64,000 nt of DNA from Planctomycetaceae bacterium (GTDB lineage Bacteria > Planctomycetota > Phycisphaerae > Phycisphaerales > SM1A02), in assembly GCA_947492385.1 (NCBI GenBank), contig CANLMX010000001.1, forward strand, positions 1-64,000. The letters run 5' to 3'. A program made the translations under genes and the position numbers. The notes beneath the pieces were generated by a model, which ran no database searches, had not been told where the DNA came from, and saw only the letters and a list, made by a program, of their open reading frames with translations. Positions 41,523-51,179 of this stretch are shown here, piece by piece (the first letter of the stretch is position 1; each line of letters starts with the position of its first letter).

Positions 41523-41552
41523 CCGCGGGCAGCCATGCAAGGCTGCCCGCGG
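41523..41552 (-). terminator. Intrinsic terminator
   Basis: CCGCGGGCAGCC and GGCTGCCCGCGG form a perfect 12-base-pair stem with a 6-base loop (ATGCAA on the plus strand). It lies 46 bases after the stop of the PEP-CTERM-like gene at 41599. An ATTTTC stretch follows a little further on the minus strand. Confidence 0.7.
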
Positions 41553-41598
41553 CGTTCCGATTCGGAGTTGGCGCGCGGTTCCATCCGCGCGGCGTCGC

Positions 41599-42189
41599 TC
41601 AGCGGCGGCGACGACCGCCCACGAGGCCGGCCGCGCCGAGGAGCGCGAGTGCACCGGGGGCGGGGATCGCGGCCACGCTGATCGAGTCGGCCGAGGGGTA
41701 CAGCGTGCCCGAGCCCATCACCTGGATCGAGATCGAGGTAATCGCCGGTCCGTTGGACCAGAAGCCCTGCCACTGCGAGGTCGAGCTGACCAGGCCGATG
41801 AAGCCCGAGCCGTCGGCCAGGCCCACCATGATCATGCTGGGGACGAAGTTGAAGTTGATGTCGGTGGCGAAGAACTGGCCGCCGACCCCGGTGACGCCGC
41901 CCGCGAAGTCGAAGTACATCGTGCCCGGGTTGTTCGTCGACATCACGCCGCCCTGGGCGTACATGCCGCCGGCCGAGTTCGCGTCCCACGCAACGCCCAG
42001 CAGGTTGCCGGAGAACGACGGAGCGAAGCCGCTGTAGGAATCGAAGCCCTCCGTGGCGACGGAGGCGCCGTTCACCGCAGCGAACTGCGCGAAGAGGCCG
42101 GAGTCGTTGAACGAGATGATCGCGGCCGACGAGGCGGATGCGACGGAGCCGGCCGCAAAGGCGGCGGCAGCGAGCGAGCGGAATGTCAT
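41599..42189 (-). CDS. PEP-CTERM-like secreted protein
   Basis: The 196-residue protein has a signal peptide (A-A-A-A-F-A-A-G-S-V-A-S-A-S-S-A). The beta-rich body has E-G-F-D-S-Y-S-G-F, S-T-N-N-P-G-T-M-Y-F-D-F and V-G-G-Q-F-F-A-T-D-I-N-F, matching the order of motifs in the protein at 24161. Tail: I-P-A-P-G-A-L-A-L-L-G-A-A-G-L-V-G-G then R-R-R-R. A perfect terminator follows. The upstream region to 42406 is a divergent spacer shared with the DUF4105 gene. Function unknown. Confidence 0.72.
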   Translation of the reverse strand: MTFRSLAAAAFAAGSVASASSAAIISFNDSGLFAQFAAVNGASVATEGFDSYSGFAPSFSGNLLGVAWDANSAGGMYAQGGVMSTNNPGTMYFDFAGGVTGVGGQFFATDINFNFVPSMIMVGLADGSGFIGLVSSTSQWQGFWSNGPAITSISIQVMGSGTLYPSADSISVAAIPAPGALALLGAAGLVGGRRRR

Positions 42190-42370
42190 GCCTGGGAACT
42201 CCGAAAGGGAAAGGGAACCGAACTTCGCCACCGGGTCGTGGCGTGCGTCGTGTTGGGAACCACGGACGCAATGCGGGCATGGAACCCGCATCGTGAAGAT
42301 GCCACGGCTTTCGTTGGCTGCAAGGAATCGCGCGCAAGATTCGTGCGCACCGTCCGCCGCGGACGAGTGT

Positions 42371-42399
42371 TTCAACCACCTCGCATGGTGTCCTATAAT
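42371..42399 (+). promoter_or_regulatory. Predicted promoter with consensus -10 box
   Basis: TATAAT at 42394-42399 is a perfect -10 box, with TTCAAC at 42371-42376 as a weak -35 and 17 bases between them. The ATG of the DUF4105 gene begins only 7 bases after the -10 box. Transcription would start at or next to the A of the ATG and give a leaderless mRNA. Confidence 0.55.
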
Positions 42400-42406
42400 C
42401 CCGTCC

Positions 42407-43510
42407 ATGGCTCATCGGCAACCCACGACCCAACCAGTACTTCCGTCCACACGCCGCCTGGCGGCTCGGTGGACGAGGCGATTGGCGCTCGGATTCGCCG
42501 TGAGTTGGGCGGCGCTCGCGATCGCATTCGCCCCATCCGGCCCATCGCCCACCACGTGGTCCATGGCGGCCGCGCTGGTGGCGGGATCGCTCCTCTCGGA
42601 GGCCGTTCGCCCGACCCGACGGCCGTGGGCCAGCCATGCCGCCCGCGCGTTTCCTTTCATCGCCTCGCTGGGAGTGGTGACGTGGTTCTGGTTGGTGCCG
42701 GCACCCGCGTCCGCTGACTGGCGGCCCGAGTGCGCCGGAACCGCCCGCGTGGTTCTCGAACACGACCGCGCGACGGTTCGTGACGTGCGCGCCTTTCGCT
42801 ATCGGTCATCCGACATGGACGCCGAACCGCGATGGGAGACCCGGACCTATGACCTCGCGGCGCTCGATCGCGTCGACGTCTTCTTCTCGCACTGGGGGCC
42901 GAAGTTCATCTGCCACACGTTCCTCAGCTTCGGGTTCGCGCTTCCCGACGGACGCCGCGAGCATGTGTGCGTGTCGATCGAGGCACGCAAGCGATCGGGC
43001 CAGGAGTACTCCGCGATCGGGGGCATGTTCCGCCAGTTCACGCTGCAGTACGTCTGGGCGGACGAGACCGACGTGGTGCGCGTCCGGACCGACTTCCGGG
43101 GCGAGACGGTGCGTCGGTACCGGCTCCGGCTCGACCCTCCCGAGGTGCGCCGGCTGTTCGAGCGCTATGCGCACGAGACGGAGCGCTTGGCTGCCGAGCC
43201 ACGCTGGTACAACGCGGTCACGCAGAGCTGCGGCGTGGACATGTTGCGGACGGCGCTTGGCGGGCGCATGGGGCTCGTTCCTTCGCCCCGCGATCTGCTG
43301 AACGGACTGTGGGAAGAGGACGCCTGCCTCGAAGGCCGGACCGAACCGCGGATGGCGCTGGATGCCACGCTTGAGGCGGCCGACATCACGGCGGATGCGC
43401 AAGCGGCGGGCGCGGCCGAGTCGGAGGCGTTCGGTGCGGCGATCCGCGCGCGCGATGTCAGCCTGGGCGCACCACGGATCGCGGACGGGCTGCGTTCGAG
43501 CGGAAGCTGA
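42407..43510 (+). CDS. DUF4105 (Lnb N-terminal-type) membrane protein
   Basis: The 367-residue protein has three hydrophobic segments in the first 105 residues. A DUF4105 domain follows: F-F-S-H-W-G-P-K-F-I-C-H-T-F-L-S-F-G-F, V-S-I-E-A-R-K-R-S-G-Q-E-Y-S, T-L-Q-Y-V-W-A-D-E-T-D-V-V-R-V-R and R-W-Y-N-A-V-T-Q-S-C. In family members I recall, the last block reads Y-N-T-L-T-N-N-C, so the residue before Cys differs here (S instead of N). The domain is cysteine-peptidase-like and faces the periplasm. Its substrate is unknown. The start is set by the TATAAT box 7 bases upstream. Confidence 0.75.
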   Translation: MAHRQPTTQPVLPSTRRLAARWTRRLALGFAVSWAALAIAFAPSGPSPTTWSMAAALVAGSLLSEAVRPTRRPWASHAARAFPFIASLGVVTWFWLVPAPASADWRPECAGTARVVLEHDRATVRDVRAFRYRSSDMDAEPRWETRTYDLAALDRVDVFFSHWGPKFICHTFLSFGFALPDGRREHVCVSIEARKRSGQEYSAIGGMFRQFTLQYVWADETDVVRVRTDFRGETVRRYRLRLDPPEVRRLFERYAHETERLAAEPRWYNAVTQSCGVDMLRTALGGRMGLVPSPRDLLNGLWEEDACLEGRTEPRMALDATLEAADITADAQAAGAAESEAFGAAIRARDVSLGAPRIADGLRSSGS

Positions 43511-43556
43511 GCCAAGGCCCGCGCGCAGACGTGCGAGACGCGCGGCGCTGGAGGGC

Positions 43557-44732
43557 TCACTCGGCGCCGGGCGCGGCCGGGGGCGTGGCCTGGCCCGGCT
43601 GCGGCGGCGGCTTGATGGGAGCGGGGCCAGCATCGGTGGTGCGGTATCGCTCGAGGACGCGTTCGTACTCGCGGCGTTGCTTCGCGCCCTTCTCGAGGGC
43701 CACCGCGCGCGCTTCGTGCTCGATGGCCCTCGGCGCGTCGCCCTTGGAGAACCACGCAAGCGCCAGTGCGTCGGCCGCCTTCGGGTCCTGCCCGCCAGAG
43801 AGGCGGTCGGCGGCAACGGCACATTCGAAGCCGAAGTCCACGTCGCGTCGGCGCGTGTAGGGCGCGGCGAGCACGGCGCGCGCGAGTAGGCGCTGCGTGT
43901 TCGCCTCGCCCGCATGGTCCTTGGCCACCGCGCGACCATAGGCGTAGCCCTCGTCGACGCGGTCGCCGAGGCCGATCATGATGAGGAACCGCTGCGCCTT
44001 GTACTGGCCCGCGCGTTCAGGAAGCGCGGCGATCACGCTGTCGAGGAGGACGAACATGCGCGACCAGTCGCCCGCGTCGTTGCACTCGGCGGCCATCGCA
44101 TCGAGCCGGGCCTTCGCCAGCGCGACCTGCGAATCGAGGATGGCCTCCGTCCGAGCGGCCGCAGGGTCCCAGTCGCCCGCCATGATGCGCTCGAGCGGCT
44201 TCTCGGCCTGGTTCGGGTGCCCGAACCACTGGACCACGCCGTCCTTCACCACGAAGAACCGTGGGTTGAAGTTGCGGAACGTGCCGTTCTGGAACGTGTT
44301 CATCGCGGAGCGGTCGGGGTCGCATGCGATGGCCCACGGCATGGCTTCACGCATCCCGGGGCGGTCGAGCCATGCGCGGACCACGTCCGGTCGCTCGTCG
44401 GTGACGGCAATGAACCGCGCGCCCTTGGCCCCGTTCACGCGTGCAAGCTCCTGGACGAGCGACGACCACTCGCGGCAGTGCGAGCAGTTGGTGCCGAAGA
44501 ACTCGAACACGTAGACCGTGCCGGGCGCGAAGGCGCTCTCGGCCGTGCCCTGCACCCAGGTGTCGAGCGCCGGGAACGCGACCTGCGCACCGGGCACCAT
44601 GGGCGGATCGGTGCGGCGGAACTCGGTGGATGCTGGCGGACCCTTGCGCGCCGGCGGGGCCGGGCGCGAGGGCGCCTGTGCTGCGAGCATGAGCGAGGCG
44701 AGGAACGTTGCAGCGAGCGCACCGCGGTTCAT
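43557..44732 (-). CDS. Secreted thioredoxin-like protein with C-terminal helical repeats
   Basis: The 391-residue protein has a signal peptide (A-A-T-F-L-A-S-L-M-L-A-A-Q-A). The TlpA/peroxiredoxin-type thioredoxin domain reads Y-V-F-E-F-F-G-T-N-C-S-H-C-R-E-W with the redox pair C-S-H-C, F-I-A-V-T-D-E-R, and the cis-Pro loop F-N-P-R-F-F-V-V-K-D-G. From about residue 220 the protein turns into TPR-like helices (A-V-L-A-A-P-Y-T-R-R-R, A-D-A-L-A-L-A-W-F-S-K-G-D). A Pro-rich end follows. It probably acts as a periplasmic disulfide reductase. It lies 19 bases after the DUF1573 gene on the same strand. Confidence 0.82.
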   Translation of the reverse strand: MNRGALAATFLASLMLAAQAPSRPAPPARKGPPASTEFRRTDPPMVPGAQVAFPALDTWVQGTAESAFAPGTVYVFEFFGTNCSHCREWSSLVQELARVNGAKGARFIAVTDERPDVVRAWLDRPGMREAMPWAIACDPDRSAMNTFQNGTFRNFNPRFFVVKDGVVQWFGHPNQAEKPLERIMAGDWDPAAARTEAILDSQVALAKARLDAMAAECNDAGDWSRMFVLLDSVIAALPERAGQYKAQRFLIMIGLGDRVDEGYAYGRAVAKDHAGEANTQRLLARAVLAAPYTRRRDVDFGFECAVAADRLSGGQDPKAADALALAWFSKGDAPRAIEHEARAVALEKGAKQRREYERVLERYRTTDAGPAPIKPPPQPGQATPPAAPGAE

Positions 44733-44751
44733 CGGGAATTCCTCGGCGCGT

Positions 44752-45486
44752 TCAGCGCATGATGGCACGGCGGACCACCACGCCGAGCTTGGGTGCCTTG
44801 GGGTGGTCCACCTCGATGACGAGGTAGATGGGACGCCCGGCCGCACGCCAGCGCGTCCAATCGATCTGCACCGACTGGCGCGTGGCGGGCGCTTCCGATG
44901 CCGGCAGGATCGCCACGTCGGGGTCGACGGCGTCGATGCGGAACGGGGTGCCATCGAGCGACTCGACCACCACCTCCGACGGCTGGCCGGGTTCGCCGGG
45001 ACCCGGCTCGTCGAGCATGCGGGGTTCGCAGCTGACGAACGTGCCGACCATCCCGCGGACCGTGAGCATCACGGGCATGCCGCCTTCCGGCAGGTAGTTC
45101 ACCTGCTTCACCAACGGTTCGCCCTGCGAGTCCCCGGCTTCCATGGTGACCTGCGCTTCCGCGGTGCCGCCCGGCGGGATCGGCGTGGTGGGCCACGTCG
45201 ACGTGGTGCATCCGCAGCTTGCGATGGCGCTGGTGACGCGAAGCGCTCGGTCGGTGAGGTTGCGCAGCATGACGGTGCGCGTGACCGGTTGGCGCGGAAC
45301 GAGTTCGCCCATCTCGAGGACCACGGGCTCCACCACGAGGAGGGGAACCTTCGGGACCTCGGGCGTGGCGGCCTTCTCCGCGCGGTCGCGGCCCGCGGGT
45401 GGCGCGTTGATCAACCACGCGACCCCGGCCGCCACGACGACGGCGACGAGGGCGGCAGCGACGTGCGGGGCGCGGGACGTGGCCAT
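44752..45486 (-). CDS. DUF1573 membrane-anchored protein
   Basis: The 244-residue protein has an N-terminal membrane anchor (V-A-A-A-L-V-A-V-V-V-A-A-G-V-A-W-L-I). An immunoglobulin-like DUF1573 domain follows: V-V-L-E-M-G-E-L-V-P-R-Q-P-V-T-R-T-V-M-L-R-N-L-T, then the hallmark S-C-G-C-T-T-S (two close cysteines), and I-P-P-G-G-T-A-E. DUF1573 proteins are abundant in planctomycetes and often lie near redox proteins, as here with the thioredoxin-like gene. Possible role: a disulfide-bearing periplasmic partner of that thioredoxin, by inference only. Confidence 0.82.
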   Translation of the reverse strand: MATSRAPHVAAALVAVVVAAGVAWLINAPPAGRDRAEKAATPEVPKVPLLVVEPVVLEMGELVPRQPVTRTVMLRNLTDRALRVTSAIASCGCTTSTWPTTPIPPGGTAEAQVTMEAGDSQGEPLVKQVNYLPEGGMPVMLTVRGMVGTFVSCEPRMLDEPGPGEPGQPSEVVVESLDGTPFRIDAVDPDVAILPASEAPATRQSVQIDWTRWRAAGRPIYLVIEVDHPKAPKLGVVVRRAIMR

Positions 45487-45502
45487 GGAGGGTGAATCGT
45501 AG

Positions 45503-47395
<1,893 letters not shown>

Positions 47396-47429
47396 GGGCA
47401 GGCGCGGGGAGCGCTGCATGGTAGAGCCA

Positions 47430-47469
47430 GCAAAAACACCGCTGCGCGCGCTGATCGGGCGCGCGCAGC
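47430..47469 (-). terminator. Intrinsic terminator with T-tract
   Basis: GCTGCGCGCGC and GCGCGCGCAGC form a perfect 11-base-pair stem with a 7-base loop. On the minus strand GGTGTTTTTGC follows, with five T in a row. It ends the PEP-CTERM-like gene at 47498 and lies just before the ABC-F gene. Confidence 0.85.
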
Positions 47470-47497
47470 AGGAAGGATCAGGGTGCGGGGGTCGCGA

Positions 47498-48133
47498 TCA
47501 GCGTCGACGACGCGCGCCGAGCAGGCCGGCCACGCCGAGGAGCGCAAGCGCGCCGGGGGCGGGGATGACCGTGAACGATGCGACGCTCGCACCGGTGAAC
47601 GCGTTGAACTGCGAGACGGACCCGGTCCACTGATTGACGTTGTAGGTGGTGAAGAACTCGACCGTGTAGGTTCCGTTGGCGAGCCCGGCCGCGATGTTCG
47701 TGCCCTGAGCGGGACCGGACAGCTGCCAGAAGCGGTTGTTGCCGGAGTTGCCGGTCTGCACCAGCGCCAAGTTCTGGCTCGAGATCACCGAACCGCCGGA
47801 CATGATGGCCACGACGAGCGTGGCGACGTTCGACCCGTCGAGCCAGTTGTTGTTGGTGGCCGCAAACACCGGCGTGCTGCCGCCGTTGTAGGCGTAGTTC
47901 TCGAAGAACCAGTTCTGCAGCAGCAGCGACTGGCCCGTCAGCGCATTGACCGAGCCGAAGTCGTACTGATTCAGCCGCGGGTTCTGGCTGGCGCCGACGG
48001 CCGAGAGGTAGGACACGCTCGATGCCCCGCCCAACTGGAAGGCCCCCGTCGCTTCGACGACGCCGATGTCGGCATGTGATGCAGATGCAGTGGCCACGGA
48101 CACGACGCTTGCTGCAAGCATTCGAATCTTCAT
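47498..48133 (-). CDS. PEP-CTERM-like secreted protein
   Basis: The 211-residue protein has a signal peptide (M-L-A-A-S-V-V-S-V-A-T-A-S-A-S-H-A). The beta-rich body has Asn/Gly-rich strands (N-W-F-F-E-N-Y-A-Y-N-G-G-S, Y-T-V-E-F-F-T-T-Y-N-V-N-Q). Tail: I-P-A-P-G-A-L-A-L-L-G-V-A-G-L-L-G-A then R-R-R-R. An AGGAG ribosome-binding site lies about 10 bases before the ATG. A T-tract terminator follows the stop. The body differs from the other members of this set. Function unknown. Confidence 0.72.
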   Translation of the reverse strand: MKIRMLAASVVSVATASASHADIGVVEATGAFQLGGASSVSYLSAVGASQNPRLNQYDFGSVNALTGQSLLLQNWFFENYAYNGGSTPVFAATNNNWLDGSNVATLVVAIMSGGSVISSQNLALVQTGNSGNNRFWQLSGPAQGTNIAAGLANGTYTVEFFTTYNVNQWTGSVSQFNAFTGASVASFTVIPAPGALALLGVAGLLGARRRR

Positions 48134-48291
48134 GACGCATTCACTCCTGAAGTGATGACGCGGACACCCCGCGCCTTGGTGCGAGCCTCCCACCACCCTT
48201 CGTGAACGGAATCCTCACGCACGACCCATCACGCGACTTCCGGAGATTCCGACCCCATTCGGCACCCTGGCGCGCCACGCCCACCAACGCA

Positions 48292-48324
48292 CCGCCGCGC
48301 GCCCCTGAAGAGGGCGCGCGGCGG
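48292..48324 (-). terminator. Hairpin terminator candidate
   Basis: CCGCCGCGCGCCC and GGGCGCGCGGCGG form a perfect 13-base-pair stem with a 7-base loop, about 40 bases after the stop of the PEP-CTERM-like gene at 48366. The T-tract is weak. Confidence 0.6.
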
Positions 48325-48365
48325 GAGGGTGACGGGCGATGCGGGCAGATGCCCGCGACGGATGC

Positions 48366-49079
48366 TCAGCGGCGGCGGCGCGAGCCCACCAGGCCGGCCA
48401 CGCCGAGGAGCGCCAGCGCGCCGGGGGCAGGGACTTCGGTGACGAAGATGTTGTCAATGCGATTCGAACCGGACGCGGCGGAAGTCGAACTGGTGACGAA
48501 CCGAATCACCACCGATGCCGCGTTGGACGCGGCGGTGCCGAGCTGAACCGTGTTCGTGTACAGCGAGCTGTACGTCGTCGTTGACCACGTACCCGGAGCA
48601 CCACCACCGCCTGACTGGAGGACGGTGTACGTGGAGAGGTCGGTGAACGAACCGCCGTTCACGCTCATCGTGACCTTGAACGACGAAGGGCCCGTGCTGC
48701 TGCGAGCCTGGTCCCACGAAAGGGTCAGCGCGTCGGCAAAGCCGGTGGTGCTGAAACTGATCTGGTAGTAATCATTCGCCGACCAGTTGTTGCTCGAGAA
48801 GGAGTACTGATTGCCGTTTCCGGCCGGTGACGTATACGTCGCCGCCGAGGCCGCATGGACAGACTTGATCTCGCTGCCCGAAAGGTTGACGCCCTGATCG
48901 GCCTGTCCGGCGGGTGCGCCCACGAGCATCGGGGGCACGTACGAGGTTCCGGTCGGCACATTGCCCGTGCCCGTCGGGAACGCCGTAGGCATGGTCCAGC
49001 CGACGACGACGGCGGCGCTTGCGGACACGGACACCGCGGCAACGACGCCGACGGCAACGATCGAATTCAGGTTCTTCAT
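48366..49079 (-). CDS. PEP-CTERM-like secreted protein
   Basis: The 237-residue protein has a signal peptide (I-V-A-V-G-V-V-A-A-V-S-V-S-A-S-A). The body is rich in Ser/Thr/Gly, as in surface beta-sandwiches: Y-Y-Q-I-S-F-S-T-T-G-F-A-D-A-L-T-L-S-W-D, F-K-V-T-M-S-V-N-G-G-S-F and I-R-F-V-T-S-S-T-S-A. The last region, S-N-R-I-D-N-I-F-V, is typical of discoidin-like PEP-CTERM proteins. Tail: V-P-A-P-G-A-L-A-L-L-G-V-A-G-L-V-G-S then R-R-R-R. An AAGGAAG ribosome-binding site precedes the ATG. Hairpin downstream at 48292. Confidence 0.72.
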   Translation of the reverse strand: MKNLNSIVAVGVVAAVSVSASAAVVVGWTMPTAFPTGTGNVPTGTSYVPPMLVGAPAGQADQGVNLSGSEIKSVHAASAATYTSPAGNGNQYSFSSNNWSANDYYQISFSTTGFADALTLSWDQARSSTGPSSFKVTMSVNGGSFTDLSTYTVLQSGGGGAPGTWSTTTYSSLYTNTVQLGTAASNAASVVIRFVTSSTSAASGSNRIDNIFVTEVPAPGALALLGVAGLVGSRRRR

Positions 49080-49193
49080 GTTCGGGAACTTCCTTGGCAG
49101 GGGGGAAAGAAAGGGACTGGAGGACGGGAGAGAGAAAACCCCGGAATCCAAGATCAGGTCACAGACCGCCGCACGTGCGGGGGCCGAGTCGCC

Positions 49194-49943
49194 TCAACGG
49201 CGACGACGGCTTCCGACGAGGGAGGCGGCGCCCAGGAGCGCGAGCGCGCCCGGGGCAGGAATCGTGTAAGCGAACGCGCCGCCGGCGGTCGATGCGGAGG
49301 TGCCGCTGGCGATGCCGGAGGTCGTGAACGGACCGCCCCAGTTGCTGATCGAGGCGTCCGAGCGCGAGAGCGCGTCGACCGCGCTGTCGCCGCCACCGCC
49401 GCCCGAGCTGTAGGCGTCGAAGTAGATGGTGCTGCCGTTCGACACGCCGAGCGAGGCCATCGAGACGGTGTAGGTCAGCGTCGACTGGGCGCCGGACGTG
49501 CGCGAGAAGCCGGCGAGGCCCGCCGGGCCGGACCACGCGGTGCCCGTGTAGTTCCAGAACTGCGAACCGCCACCGCCGTCGACCCACGAGCCCACCCAGT
49601 GGGTCATGCCACCGTTGGAGGTCATGTTGATCGGACGGCCCCAGCCGTTGCCGCTGGTCGCGCCGGCACCGGTCGAGATGCCGATCATGAACTTGCCCCA
49701 GTCGGTGCTGCTCAGGCTGCCGTTGACCGTCAACTTGAAGATGACGTCCGTGGCGGTGTTCGACACTTCCATCGACACCAGGTCAAGCGTGCCACCGCCG
49801 GTGGCGATCCCGCTGGCGATGTCGCCGGTCGCGTCGAGGTACATCGCGCTCGAAGTCAGCCCCGGATTCGCGAAGGCGAACGAGGAGCAGATGAACGCCG
49901 CAGAAACGGCCATGCGGGAGGCGCACGAGGCAGCAGTCTTCAT
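49194..49943 (-). CDS. PEP-CTERM-like secreted protein, paralogue of the gene at 29242
   Basis: The 249-residue protein has a signal peptide (A-A-F-I-C-S-S-F-A-F-A). The body follows the protein at 29242 block by block: I-A-T-G-G-G-T-L-D-L, W-G-K-F-M-I-G-I, G-N-G-W-G-R-P-I-N-M, T-H-W-V-G-S-W-V-D-G-G-G-G-S and F-D-A-Y-S-S-G-G-G-G-G-D. A small insert lies before the tail I-P-A-P-G-A-L-A-L-L-G-A-A-S-L-V-G-S then R-R-R-R. With 47498 and 48366 it forms a row of three same-strand PEP-CTERM-like genes. Function unknown. Confidence 0.72.
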   Translation of the reverse strand: MKTAASCASRMAVSAAFICSSFAFANPGLTSSAMYLDATGDIASGIATGGGTLDLVSMEVSNTATDVIFKLTVNGSLSSTDWGKFMIGISTGAGATSGNGWGRPINMTSNGGMTHWVGSWVDGGGGSQFWNYTGTAWSGPAGLAGFSRTSGAQSTLTYTVSMASLGVSNGSTIYFDAYSSGGGGGDSAVDALSRSDASISNWGGPFTTSGIASGTSASTAGGAFAYTIPAPGALALLGAASLVGSRRRR

Positions 49944-50012
49944 GGGTGTCGGCTCTTAAAAGGGAAAAGAGGAAGCAGATGGGGGAGGGACCTCGCTCCA
50001 CCCCTGAAGACG

Positions 50013-50041
50013 AAAACCCGCGATGCCAGGCATCACGGGTT
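50013..50041 (-). terminator. Intrinsic terminator of the LpoB operon
   Basis: AACCCG-C-GATG and CATC-A-CGGGTT pair around a short loop with one mismatch. On the minus strand GGGTTTTCGTCTTC follows. It lies about 45 bases after the stop of the LpoB-like gene and closes the four-gene operon. Confidence 0.7.
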
Positions 50042-50087
50042 CGCGACAATTCGTGAAGACTCGGTTATTGGGTCGTTCGGGAGGCCG

Positions 50088-50711
50088 TCAGAACCCCACC
50101 GCCGGCTTGTTCCCCACCTTGGTCATGCTGACCGTCTTCGTCCATGATTCCAGGCCCGTGCGGATGTTCGTGAGGGTCAGGCGGAAGGTGTAGCTCACCT
50201 GCTTGGTGTCGCCGGCCGTTCGCTTGACCTGGGTGATCTTGCCGGAGAGCGAGAAGTCCGGGTCAGGCATCTGGCTGGCACGCTCGCCCTTCAGGAACGC
50301 CTGCCGACGCAGCAGGTCCTGCGCGGTCTTGTCCTCGGGCGTCTGACCGTACGTGGTGACCACCGCGGCCTGGCCCGAATTCACCAGCTGCTCGCGCATG
50401 CGGTACGTGAGCTCGTCGACGCTGAAGCGCGAGCTGGTGTCGTTCACCACCTGGTCGATCACCAGCTCGGCGGGCTTGTTCTTCGCCGTCTTGAGGACAC
50501 CCGTTTCGATGAGCGACTCGAGCATGCCGCTCGATGCGCGCAGGATGTCCTGCATGTCGACCTCGCCCACGCTGATGATGCCCTCGGGGCTGCCGGTCTC
50601 GATGTAGCGGGCGCGTTCGCATGCCGGAGCGGCGAGCGCGAGCACCGCGATCGGCGCGGCATGAACGAGCGTGCGGGCGGCGGAACGGGCGATTCGAAGG
50701 TGGGTTCGCAT
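50088..50711 (-). CDS. lpoB: LpoB-like lipoprotein (penicillin-binding protein activator family)
   Basis: The 207-residue protein has a lipoprotein signal (V-L-A-L-A-A-P-A-C, Cys about residue 31). The mature domain matches the LpoB/COG3417 layout: L-V-I-D-Q-V-V-N-D-T-S-S-R-F-S-V-D-E-L-T-Y-R-M-R-E-Q-L, F-S-L-S-G-K-I-T-Q-V, and Y-T-F-R-L-T-L-T-N-I-R-T-G-L-E-S-W-T-K. In enterobacteria LpoB spans the periplasm and switches on the transpeptidase PBP1b. Here it is the last gene of an operon with a YcfL-like and a COG3014 lipoprotein, the conserved neighbourhood of this family. A partner PBP is not in the window. Confidence 0.82.
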   Translation of the reverse strand: MRTHLRIARSAARTLVHAAPIAVLALAAPACERARYIETGSPEGIISVGEVDMQDILRASSGMLESLIETGVLKTAKNKPAELVIDQVVNDTSSRFSVDELTYRMREQLVNSGQAAVVTTYGQTPEDKTAQDLLRRQAFLKGERASQMPDPDFSLSGKITQVKRTAGDTKQVSYTFRLTLTNIRTGLESWTKTVSMTKVGNKPAVGF

Positions 50712-50747
50712 GGTGGTGCCTGTGGGAACGCGGCGTGCGTGCGGGAA

Positions 50748-51179
50748 TCAGTCCGACCGGCGGATCTGCAGCCTGAAGTCCGCGGCCTGGTCGTTGGGCG
50801 CGATCGCGCGGATGACGGTCGAGCCGCCGTCGGGGACGTTCGTGGTCTTCCAGACCGACAGCTGCGACGGGATGAAGTTGCCGCGCGCGTCGACCCAGTC
50901 GAAGAGGTAGGAGAACGAGCGGTAGGAGAACCCGTTGTTCTCGACGTCGACCTGCACTTCCATCACTCCCTGCGAGTTGCGGAACATCCGGACTTCCTTT
51001 GCACTCAGGAAAATCTGCTGGAGCAGGTCGTTGACGCGCGTGCGGGCGTCCACCGCGGTGTCGGCGGGGCGGTCGCGGGTGTACGTGGTGTTCACGCTGC
51101 CGCACGACACGGCGAGTGCGGACGCGGCGATGGCCGCGGCGCGGGCGAGGGTCGTGGCGACGGTTCGTGCGAGGCTCAT
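50748..51179 (-). CDS. YcfL-like (DUF1425) lipoprotein
   Basis: The 143-residue protein has a lipoprotein signal (A-A-S-A-L-A-V-S-C, Cys about residue 26). The small beta-domain shows V-E-V-Q-V-D-V-E-N-N-G-F-S-Y-R-S-F-S-Y-L-F-D-W-V-D-A-R-G, the characteristic strand pair of YcfL/DUF1425, and ends A-I-A-P-N-D-Q-A-A-D-F-R-L-Q-I-R. In E. coli ycfL lies next to lpoB. Its ATG overlaps the TGA of the COG3014 gene (ATGA). Function unknown; it probably works with LpoB in the outer membrane. Confidence 0.8.
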   Translation of the reverse strand: MSLARTVATTLARAAAIAASALAVSCGSVNTTYTRDRPADTAVDARTRVNDLLQQIFLSAKEVRMFRNSQGVMEVQVDVENNGFSYRSFSYLFDWVDARGNFIPSQLSVWKTTNVPDGGSTVIRAIAPNDQAADFRLQIRRSD

